A stretch of DNA of 5,887 nucleotides, taken from assembly GCA_009665115.1 (NCBI GenBank), contig WJXE01000183.1:1-5887 (forward strand). Reading direction: 5' to 3'. Under the pieces are notes generated by a model, which was not told the DNA's origin, ran no database searches, and was given only the letters and a program-made list of their open reading frames with translations. This document shows positions 1 through 5,887 of the stretch, piece after piece. The translations under genes and the position numbers were made by a program. This stretch comes from Nitrosopumilales archaeon. Lineage in GTDB: Archaea; Thermoproteota; Nitrososphaeria; Nitrososphaerales; Nitrososphaeraceae. Position 1 is the stretch's first letter; every line of letters begins with the position of its first letter.

Positions 1-1676
1 ACTTAATAGATTAGAAATAACCTGTGTTATTCGACCTTTGTCTGCTTGTATTAAAATATCCTGCGGCTTATAGGACAGACTTATATTTTCATTCTTTAGG
101 AAATCTCTACCTAGTGTTATATCATTCATTGAATTTATTACTACATCATTTAGATTGAATTCTTGTTTCTTCAGATCTAGCGATTTGCCTTCAATTTTTG
201 TGACGTCTAAAATATCATTTGTAAGCTGCATTAATCTTTTTGCATTCCTAATAGTGACCTCTAACAATTCCAGTTGTTTGATATCTTTTATTTGAGATCG
301 AAGCATTTCTGTTAAACCGATTATAGGTTGTATAGGAGTGCGTAATTCATGAGCTGCCACATTGATGAACTCGTGCTGCATTTTATCATGAATTTTTAAT
401 TGTTCATATAGCTCATTTTGCTTCCAGAGGCTCTCAAATATCGAAGCATATGAAGAAATAATTGATTTACTATTGGAGTATGTGGTTAATCCAGCCGCAT
501 AATATGAACTGTCCTTTGTATCGTCTCGCAGTTCTATAATCATAGAATCTTTTTTATCTATTAATACAATTGTAATTCTAGTCTGCAAATTTTCTTCAGC
601 AATTCGAAATTCTACCTGAGGACAAATTTTCGCTGCTTGCTCTATTGTATCGTTGATCAGTTTGTCAGCAGGAATAAGTATCCTAACTTGTACACCGCGT
701 TCTACTGTTGCTTCCTTTAACAGCTGCAATAGTCCTAGTTGCATTTGACGACGGAATGCGTTTGCCGTTGAAAATATCGCTAATACTTCATGTTTTGACT
801 TCTTTACATAATTCCATGCTCGTTCTAACCCTTCTCTTGGATTTCGGATAATTTCGATATCAGCCAAGTCTGTGCCTTCTTGGATATTACTTATCATATC
901 CTCTGCGTCTATTCCTTTGTTCCATAACTCTTGAAAGATAGAATAGAAATGATTGATATACGCTGGTTCGTTGCTGAGCAGTAAACTCTGAACCATCCTG
1001 CCACCCTCCATCTTTTCTATCGTGGCTGCTATTTCTTTATCTGAAACTCCAAAGCTCATTGGCGGTAGATTTTTGACATGTCTTATCTGGATACCAGCAT
1101 CTAGAAATACTCTGGCTAATTTTGCGTTATCCGTGTTAATACTACTGACGTATCTAATGCCCTTGTGCTCTCCTTTCTTTTGCTTCTCTAATAATATTTT
1201 TTTTATCTCAAAAAAATGGTTGTAGCTATACTGCATTCCTCCAGATGTTATACATGTAAGTAACTCATTAGAACTGGCTGTTAGACGAGCGATTTCTTTG
1301 ACAACCTCGTCTGGATCTTCTATTATTTTAGTTTCATAATGCATCGTGATTCCTTGTTCAAGCTCTCTAATCCTTTTTTCAGCAGATATTGACTTGTTCC
1401 AAAGTGTTTCAAATACATATTGCTGATGTTCTACAATTTCCTTGACACGATTTCGGTAAGATACCTTAACCTTACATCTCTGCTTTTGGCATTAAGAAAA
1501 GATCTCTTTATTGATTCAATGCCAATGGCCAATGATGGCCGGGTGTAGTCCATGCAGGTATCAATTCGGTTTTTTGCTCTAGAGAAAAATTGTAATTCTT
1601 TATTGATTACATTCTCAGTACCATACAATACCTCTGTTCTTTCAGTAGCATCAGCAGGTGTGGTCGGTACCGACAA
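1..1676 (-). pseudogene. Sensor histidine kinase, disrupted by an internal deletion/frameshift; C-terminus beyond the window
   Basis: Cytoplasmic sensor kinase expected to autophosphorylate on His and pass phosphate to a response regulator. The open frame from 1448 to 1 has no stop. It reads through a long sensory region, then a HisKA H-box (NVAAHELRTPIQP, His codon 351-349), and reaches an N-box-like stretch (GRITQVISNLLS) at the window edge, so most of the ATPase domain is outside. The N-terminal segment (ERTEVLYGTENVI...RLRYLTEI) lies in a different frame and hits a stop at 1433-1431. At about 1447-1448 the sequence jumps from RYLTEI to VKEIVEHQQ. From memory of related archaeal kinases, roughly 50 residues normally lie between these motifs, so a deletion not divisible by three is inferred. 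The start is taken as TTG at 1676, about 26 bp below a TATA box. A GTG at 1709 would add a hydrophobic stretch, but it overlaps that TATA box. If translated separately, the C-terminal part could start at ATG 1344. No membrane segment or HAMP domain is visible. Confidence 0.8.
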
Positions 1677-1695
1677 TAATGAAAAAGTGAAATAC

Positions 1696-1706
1696 AAATA
1701 TATAAG
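1696..1706 (-). promoter_or_regulatory. Archaeal TATA box of the histidine kinase gene
   Basis: The minus strand reads CTTATATATTT here. Its centre is about 26 bp upstream of the TTG at 1676, the usual archaeal TATA-to-start distance. This implies a leaderless transcript in which transcription and translation start almost together. No Shine-Dalgarno sequence precedes the TTG. The assignment rests on sequence and spacing only. Confidence 0.5.
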
Positions 1707-1758
1707 CACAATTGTTAAATATTGTAAAAATTACATGAAAAAGACTGAGTTTTCGATT

Positions 1759-1941
1759 TTATTGGTTAATACACGTCCTCGTCCTGCGATTCGCATTCGA
1801 AGACTGCATAATAGGAAAATCTTCCTTAATCCCATTAATCTTGCCTGATACGAGTTCCACAGCCTCACCCCGCATGCAGCCACTAATTTTACCAGCAGCT
1901 CTCCCTAGCCAGTAGGATAAAGTATTGATAGAGAAAGTCAC
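1759..1941 (-). CDS. Small uncharacterised protein (60 aa)
   Basis: I do not recognise a family with certainty. The frame starts at a GTG and encodes 60 residues. The middle part (YWLGRAAGKISG, then GEAVELVSGKINGIKEDFP) has a Gly/Ala- and charge-patterned, protein-like composition that suggests a helical small protein; the last 12 residues are Arg/Asn/Thr-rich and less convincing. It lies between the response regulator and the histidine kinase on the same strand, ending about 80 bp before the kinase start. A TATA-like TATATAT at 2012-2006 could serve it. An ATG at 1975, well placed for that box, opens a different short frame (MSDLTAHLQRNS...), so the true N-terminus may have been shifted out of frame. 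It may be a real small gene linked to signalling, a decayed remnant or a chance ORF. Confidence 0.4.
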   Translation of the reverse strand: MTFSINTLSYWLGRAAGKISGCMRGEAVELVSGKINGIKEDFPIMQSSNANRRTRTCINQ

Positions 1942-2268
1942 TATTTCGCTGAAGATGCGCTGTCAAATCTGACATTAGTTGATAGGTTACTGGCGGACGG
2001 GATCGATATATAGTGGAGCCCTCCAAGTCATTCGATTAGCCCTCTCCTTTGGTAAAAATAATCATGAAGGTGACTCATTCAGATATATAATATCTTTTTT
2101 CTACTCAAAATGCTACATCTTTAGATACAGGGTAATTGGATTTCATTGATTAAATAGTCAAACCTCATGGTTGGGTGATTTAGGAATTTTTGTTTTGGTG
2201 AGAAAGATCCTTATTCCATATAGAAATTCGTCTGCGATCTTGGTCATTGATTGATGGCCTTGATAGTA
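1942..2268. other. Intergenic region, 327 bp, no convincing gene
   Basis: No reading frame of credible length was found on either strand. Visible signals are a TATA-like element on the minus strand at 2012-2006, a candidate promoter for the small ORF that follows. There is also an AT-rich inverted repeat at 2081-2095 (AGATAT, 3-nt loop, ATATCT), whose right arm runs into a T6 tract at 2095-2100 on the plus strand. The same AT-rich block could instead be a TATA element on the minus strand. Confidence 0.5.
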
Positions 2269-2793
2269 CTAGAAGGTTCTTCCTTTTTGGATTTTCTTTA
2301 AGCTTTCAAGCAGGGATTTCAGTTGCTTCGGCGACGGATTAGCATCTTTAATTTGTTTCAGGTTTAACATGATTTGCTTTAACCCTTCATAGATTTCTTT
2401 ATCCTCAATGGTATTTACGAGTGCATCTGCCCCAAATGGTTTCTGCATTAATTCTACGACCTGCTTCAGCTGTTTTACTGTGTCCTCCAAAGTTTCTTCT
2501 ACATATGCAGAAGCAAATATTATCCTCTGTTTTGGATTGATTTCAAGAATCTCCTTTGCGACTTGCATTCCATCCTTTCGTGGCATCATGTAATCCAAGA
2601 TAACAGCATCGAAGGGAGTACCTCTCCTCTCTCCGTTTTCGATTTCTGTTTGTTCTCGTTTCAATTCCTTGTTATATAGTTCTAAGCACTCTTCTCCATT
2701 CTCAGCGAGCATAACTATATGGTTTCTGGCTTCTAAGGCGTCCTTATATGATTCAGAAATATCAGTGTCATCTTCAGCTATGAGGATCCTCAT
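2269..2793 (-). CDS. Response regulator with a receiver domain and a short helical tail
   Basis: Receiver protein of 174 residues that should accept phosphate from a histidine kinase. The receiver signature is complete: acidic pocket E7/D8/D9 (LIAEDDT), phosphoacceptor Asp67 in VILDYMMP, switch Ser95 in FASAY, and conserved Lys118 in QKPFG. A charged insert (about residues 43-60) separates the second helix from the beta strand bearing Asp67. After residue 130 there is only a Lys/Leu-rich, probably amphipathic helical tail of about 45 residues. No DNA-binding or enzymatic output domain is present, so it probably acts through protein contact or as a phosphorelay intermediate. The ATG at 2793 is the natural start because the receiver's first strand begins immediately. 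The histidine kinase lies downstream on the same strand and is the obvious candidate partner, although about 590 bp separate them. Confidence 0.93.
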   Translation of the reverse strand: MRILIAEDDTDISESYKDALEARNHIVMLAENGEECLELYNKELKREQTEIENGERRGTPFDAVILDYMMPRKDGMQVAKEILEINPKQRIIFASAYVEETLEDTVKQLKQVVELMQKPFGADALVNTIEDKEIYEGLKQIMLNLKQIKDANPSPKQLKSLLESLKKIQKGRTF

Positions 2794-2825
2794 AATTCAA
2801 CTGTTGATACAGTATTACCGAAGTT

Positions 2826-2835
2826 GGATATTAAG
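2826..2835 (-). promoter_or_regulatory. Candidate TATA box of the response regulator gene
   Basis: The minus strand reads CTTAATATCC, centred about 38 bp upstream of the ATG at 2793. This would give a short leader of roughly 12 nt. A second AT-rich element, CATATAC at 2847-2841, is an alternative. Neither is a strong match. Confidence 0.25.
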
Positions 2836-3226
2836 ACTTTGTATATGCTCCTCCGAAGTAATCCAAGTAGAAAATAGAATACATTTACTCACGGGAATGC
2901 CTACCTGTGTAGAAACCATTAAGAATCAATGACGTTAGTTGATCTGTGCGGGCAGACCTTTCTGTTCTGTTCTGTGTTCTAACCAACCTTGATTTAATGT
3001 TCTCTTCGGATAGTCACTTTATCACAGAAAGTAGGCTTGCCGCCTTTTTTCGTTGACTATCTTACAATTTGGAATAGCCACGCTTCATTTGTTTCCTGAA
3101 TCTCCCGTGTCTTCTATATCTGGCAGATGTCTATACGCCTAGTGTATATGGTGAACCTTAACAAAGATCGTCCTATTCCAGGACAAAGAAATCCAAGGTC
3201 CCGCACGTAGAATGTATTACACACAA

Positions 3227-3236
3227 TATTTTATAT
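3227..3236 (+). promoter_or_regulatory. Archaeal TATA box of the phosphatase-like gene
   Basis: The sequence ATATTTTATATC spans about 3226-3237, and its TTTATAT core is centred about 27 bp upstream of the TTG at 3259. This is the expected spacing for leaderless archaeal transcription. It supports the TTG start, as no Shine-Dalgarno sequence or better in-frame start is near. Confidence 0.5.
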
Positions 3237-3258
3237 CACAAACCTAAAATATCAAAGA

Positions 3259-3969
3259 TTGAGAACAAAGATTAATAGTAAATTGCGTACAATTAGTACT
3301 AATATACTTGTTATCACTTCGACACTGCTTGTTATATTTTTACCAGTAAGTGCACTATCAACATCAGAAGCTCGATTAGTGGTACATTCCGGTTTTCCCA
3401 ACGTAGACATTCGTGGGCCAAGGATTGTGGATGTACAGCAGTTTTTCCCCCCCACATGTGCTCAATTCCCCCACTGTACAGCAGCTCCCTCTATAACCAA
3501 AAATCAGACCACAATAATATCTCCTTTGGCAAAAAACTCCTCATCAACTAGCACTATCTCATCAAAAATCTCATCGCCATCTCTCCTACCAACAAAATTT
3601 GTGCGGGGAAACATCACAAGATTTGGTAATTCGGTGTACTTTGGTCCTTATCCAATAGATGACGAATTTCAGTTGCTAAAGAAAAACGGATTTAACGTTT
3701 TTGTTTCTCTGTTAACTCCCAATGTACCTACAGATATACCATGGATTAAGAAAGAACAGACCTTCGGAATGACGAACAATGTCACCGTAGTTAACTTTCC
3801 ACTGTCCCCAGTAGTGACTCAGAATTCTAAAGCAGACCTAGATAAAATTGTTAAATACGTTGAAAGCTTCAAACTTGGCACACACATTTACATTCACGAC
3901 TTTCTCGGCAAAGAAAGAGATCACCAAGTATACGAAGCTATGACAAGTAATATACAAATAAATAAATGA
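3259..3969 (+). CDS. Secreted phosphatase-like protein with Asp in place of the catalytic Cys
   Basis: Protein of 236 residues starting at TTG. Residues 1-14 are basic and 15-30 hydrophobic, followed by VSA at 30-32: a signal peptide or membrane anchor. Residues about 75-115 form a low-complexity Ser/Thr/Lys linker. From about 117 on (NITRFGNSVYFGPYPIDDEF) it resembles the start of dual-specificity/tyrosine phosphatase-like domains, with helix and strand order QLLKKNGFNVFVSLL, then VTVVNFPLSP, then DLDKIVKYVESF, then HIYIHDFLGKER. The last piece aligns with the HCx5R phosphate loop: His213, Arg220 and the spacing are kept, but the Cys position is Asp214 (GAC, 3898-3900). Cysteine-dependent catalysis is therefore not expected, and a pseudophosphatase that binds a phosphorylated or anionic ligand outside the cell is inferred. 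The domain ends only 16 residues after the Arg, shorter than usual. The fold assignment is from motif recognition, without a profile search. Confidence 0.75.
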   Translation: MRTKINSKLRTISTNILVITSTLLVIFLPVSALSTSEARLVVHSGFPNVDIRGPRIVDVQQFFPPTCAQFPHCTAAPSITKNQTTIISPLAKNSSSTSTISSKISSPSLLPTKFVRGNITRFGNSVYFGPYPIDDEFQLLKKNGFNVFVSLLTPNVPTDIPWIKKEQTFGMTNNVTVVNFPLSPVVTQNSKADLDKIVKYVESFKLGTHIYIHDFLGKERDHQVYEAMTSNIQINK

Positions 3970-4543
3970 ATGAAGGACCCTTTTACGCGTTATGAAATTC
4001 ACTAAAAGAGAAATTTTTTCTGTCATCTCGAACCTGTCAGATCTTTCTGGGCTGCATTATTTACTTATAACGTGAGATTAGACAGCACTTCATCCGGCGT
4101 TGTTCAGGAGAATCAGCTACAGGTACATTACAGTATCTCCAGGTCTATCGATACTCCACAGTCTTGCTTTTCCACATTTCATTAGATCATTGGATTTGTC
4201 TTGATTACAAATTAGCATTACTACATCTTTGGAAGTGCTGCAGCACCATATTTGTTATTCTTATTAGATCTATTTGTTTATGTTTATCGATCCAATCTTG
4301 CTTTGGGGGATGACAATCTGTGGAATGCACAGACTCGGAAGGCTGTGGAATATTTGAATTCTATACCCTGTCCTAGATGACATTATTACATGATTTGATA
4401 TTCTTAACAAACTAGGATTGTGATCCCCTATTCTGAGGATAGACTGTCGGAGATCGTGCTATCGTGATCATATCGATATGAGCCGCAATCCTTGCTGCCT
4501 TGATGTGACGCAATGGATTAGAGTCTCTTAAACACCTCATAGA
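3970..4543. other. Convergent intergenic region, 574 bp, no gene assigned
   Basis: This region separates two convergent genes and should contain both 3' ends. No complete gene is visible. One plus-strand frame (codons in phase with 4378) is unusually open: it runs from about 4009 to 4380 with stops only near 4183 and 4213. Its last part reads as a hydrophobic stretch (AAAPYLLFLLDLFVYVY) followed by NLWNAQTRKAVEYLNS and a TGA at 4378. There is no good start codon and I recognise no family, so it could be a decayed gene or chance. No tRNA-like structure was seen. Confidence 0.4.
4014..4019 (+). terminator. T-tract, possible terminator of the phosphatase-like gene
   Basis: A run of six T residues begins 44 bp after the stop of the plus-strand gene. 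Archaeal termination commonly uses T-rich stretches without a hairpin, and no strong hairpin precedes this run. Weak evidence, position only. Confidence 0.25.
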
Positions 4544-5887
4544 TCATGGAAACAATCCACTGTCTAAATTTAGCAAATACTGAGCTTCGTCGAACGCAAT
4601 TGGCAATAGGTTCGATTTGAGTGTGATAATTGTTCTTGGAATTTCTTGTCCGGATAATTGGGGCGCGCCATGCCCGGGTGTTATCATCAGATTGACTATA
4701 TACGGGGTAGATATCTCACTCCTGATATCATTTATGTTGTTTAGTATTGCTTCAGTAGTGGGATATGTATAATCGATCAGGTTTATGCGATTACTTGATA
4801 AGGCATTAAGCCCAATAGATATTCCAATTTGCTTTAGCACTGAATGATACCAGGCTGGAACGCTATCAAGGAATTCCCTATGATATTCATCTGCAACGGT
4901 GCGAAGGATTTTTGACATATATATATAGCGTGGAAGATACACGTGAATATCTGCTCCTGGCACAGCCTGTGGCTCAACGTCAATAACGTAACCATCAAAA
5001 ATGTTTTCTGTTCGTTTGATGAAATCTCCAAAGGTTTTCTTTAATTCCGGCTCCGTACTGAATACGAAGGACGGGTCTTCCAGAGTAACACCTAAAACGC
5101 GCATACCTTTCGCTCGTGCATAGTTTATAAAATCAACATAATTGAAAACCTTTGAGCTACTATCCAATGAGCCATTATCAGGTGCCGAAAAATAAATTGT
5201 ATTGATTTTCCTTTTTACAAGTTCATCAACAATAAGATTAGTGAGAGGCCCTTTCCAGTAATTGGCGTAAAACCAAACACCCTCCTCCATCTGAGGCTGT
5301 GGTCGCACCAATGATAAAAGTCGCTCTCCTGATCCTCCAGCTGGGGTTTGTTTTGCTGGTGCAAGAAGCTGTTCATTATAATAGAGGATACTTTGCACAA
5401 ATAAAGCAGGTTGCACTCGTGCAAAAACCACATCAGAATGTAGCGAGCTACTATTATCAACTGGAGATAGAATCGGCTGGTTCCAGCCTAAATAGACATT
5501 ATTATTTTCTTGCGATGTGACTAACTGCAAATCCATAACACCGTTGAAATTAACCAGACCCTCATAGTATTTGCTCAAATCTACTGAAGGTCCAAAAGTT
5601 GCGCCATTATCAGTACTTCTTTTAAGTATCATTGAGGATGCCTTCCAAACTACGTAAACATTTGTTCCAGTTGCGCCATTATCTGTACTTCTAATGATTG
5701 ATATTCCTCCTGTACCTTGAGAATTAGCATCCTGCCAGACTACGTAGACATCGCCTGTCGATATCGATATGTGAGGCTCAAAACCTTCTTTGCTCAAATC
5801 TACTGAAGGTCCAAAAGTTGCGCCATTATCAGTACTTCTTTTAAGTATCATTGAGGATGCCTTCCAAACTACGTAAACATTTGTTCC
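4544..5887 (-). CDS. Asp-box repeat protein with C-terminal TIM-barrel glycoside-hydrolase-like domain, 5' partial
   Basis: The frame is open to the right edge; 447 residues are visible and the N-terminus, with any signal peptide, is missing. Residues 1-106 of the visible part hold three sialidase/BNR-type Asp-box units (STDNGATF twice, and a middle copy STDNGAT lacking the aromatic residue) alternating with NVYVVW beta strands. These suggest blades of an extracellular beta-propeller. After a linker rich in Pro, Ser and Gly (about 140-200), a second domain begins at GVWFYANYWKG. It shows barrel-like strands (INTIYFSAP, GMRVLGVTLEDPSF) and FDGYVIDVEP at residues 297-306, codons 4999-4970. Asp303 and Glu305 match the D-x-E of the GH18-type DG-x3-D-x-E pattern, and Glu305 is the likely acid/base. 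The SVPAWY segment and downstream strands resemble bacterial putative glycosidases with an FDG...DVEP motif. A role in binding and trimming surface or environmental polysaccharide is inferred; the substrate is unknown. Confidence 0.82.
   Translation of the reverse strand, partial: GTNVYVVWKASSMILKRSTDNGATFGPSVDLSKEGFEPHISISTGDVYVVWQDANSQGTGGISIIRSTDNGATGTNVYVVWKASSMILKRSTDNGATFGPSVDLSKYYEGLVNFNGVMDLQLVTSQENNNVYLGWNQPILSPVDNSSSLHSDVVFARVQPALFVQSILYYNEQLLAPAKQTPAGGSGERLLSLVRPQPQMEEGVWFYANYWKGPLTNLIVDELVKRKINTIYFSAPDNGSLDSSSKVFNYVDFINYARAKGMRVLGVTLEDPSFVFSTEPELKKTFGDFIKRTENIFDGYVIDVEPQAVPGADIHVYLPRYIYMSKILRTVADEYHREFLDSVPAWYHSVLKQIGISIGLNALSSNRINLIDYTYPTTEAILNNINDIRSEISTPYIVNLMITPGHGAPQLSGQEIPRTIITLKSNLLPIAFDEAQYLLNLDSGLFP
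5570..5668. repeat. 99-bp perfect direct repeat, copy 1
   Basis: Identical over 99 bp to 5789-5887, with a period of 219 bp (73 codons), so the repeat is in frame within the Asp-box gene. It encodes the strand-plus-Asp-box unit from GTNVYVVWKASS to VDLSK. Identity is complete at synonymous sites too, which suggests a recent duplication or gene conversion. Confidence 0.93.
5789..5887. repeat. 99-bp perfect direct repeat, copy 2, runs to the window edge
   Basis: Second copy of the unit at 5570-5668. It reaches the last base of the window, so the true repeat may be longer and more copies may lie outside. On the left the identity stops at 5788/5569. Confidence 0.93.

Larger units (their letters stand above)
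2794..3258. other. Divergent intergenic region, 465 bp, no gene found
   Basis: This region separates the divergently transcribed response regulator and phosphatase-like genes and should hold both promoters. No credible coding frame was found. Two inverted repeats are visible: GATAGTCA at 3009-3016 with TGACTATC at 3054-3061, and inside that pair a compact hairpin, AGGC (3033-3036) with GCCT (3042-3045), whose right arm runs into T6 (3045-3050). A short iteration of TTCTG/TTCTGT occurs around 2960-2980. A small RNA ending at the T-tract is possible but unproven. Confidence 0.5.

Noticed and set aside
1677..1709. GTG start at 1709 giving the kinase a hydrophobic, membrane-like N-terminus
   Set aside because: The extra codons coincide with the TATA box, and the recognisable kinase N-terminus begins downstream. 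The hydrophobic look comes from AT-rich promoter sequence.
1552..1848. 98-aa plus-strand ORF
   Set aside because: It lies antisense to the kinase N-terminus, its promoter and the small ORF, and its protein has no recognisable features.
2081..2100. AT-rich hairpin with T-tract as a terminator
   Set aside because: No plus-strand gene lies upstream, the stem is only six weak pairs, and the same bases could be a minus-strand TATA element. It is noted in the region description only.
3838..4026. 62-aa minus-strand ORF at the end of the phosphatase-like gene
   Set aside because: Mostly antisense to a well-supported coding region; Phe/Val-rich composition typical of a reverse-strand shadow.
4609..4620. 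TTCGA-containing stretch resembling a tRNA T-loop
   Set aside because: It lies inside coding sequence of the glycosidase-like gene, and no acceptor or anticodon stem can be drawn around it.
5215..5520. Overlapping short ORFs of 81 aa (minus) and 73 aa (plus)
   Set aside because: Both are shadows of the Asp-box/glycosidase-like gene, whose frame is clearly protein-like here.
5570..5887. Direct repeats as a CRISPR array or insertion sequence
   Set aside because: The units are 99 bp, in frame, 219 bp apart and encode Asp-box blades. There are no spacers, terminal inverted repeats or transposase.

Overview
The window most resembles a soil-type ammonia-oxidising archaeon of the Nitrososphaerales (Thaumarchaeota / Nitrososphaeria), possibly Nitrosocosmicus-like. 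Three observations point there: the sensor-kinase N-terminus is of a type I associate with these genomes; the response regulator has an output-less architecture common in archaea; and promoters look archaeal, with TATA boxes about 26-27 bp upstream of non-ATG starts and no Shine-Dalgarno sequence. Coding density is low and base composition is AT-rich. The taxonomic call is inference from protein style, not a database result.

Left half (1-2793, minus strand): a two-component signalling cluster. Reading in the direction of transcription, there is a single-domain response regulator (2793-2269), a small uncharacterised ORF (1941-1759), and a large soluble sensor histidine kinase that runs off the left edge (1676 to <1). 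The kinase has intact HisKA sequence and the start of its ATPase domain. Its first sensory module, however, carries an apparent internal deletion near 1447 that also shifts the reading frame, so it is annotated as a pseudogene or disrupted gene.

Right half (3259-5887): two convergent genes for probable cell-surface or extracellular proteins. The plus-strand gene (3259-3969) encodes a signal peptide, a Ser/Thr-rich linker and a cysteine-phosphatase-like domain. The catalytic Cys of its HCx5R loop is replaced by Asp, which suggests a secreted pseudophosphatase. The minus-strand gene (5887 to 4544, 5' end outside the window) encodes sialidase-type Asp-box repeats followed by a TIM-barrel glycoside-hydrolase-like domain with a DG-x3-D-x-E motif. 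A 99-bp perfect direct repeat lies inside its Asp-box region and reaches the window edge.

The gaps at 1942-2268, 2794-3258 and 3970-4543 hold no convincing gene, only candidate promoters, small hairpins and T-tracts. No tRNA, rRNA, CRISPR array or complete mobile element was seen. The strongest items for follow-up are the Cys-to-Asp phosphatase-like protein, the recent duplication in the Asp-box protein and the deletion in the kinase.
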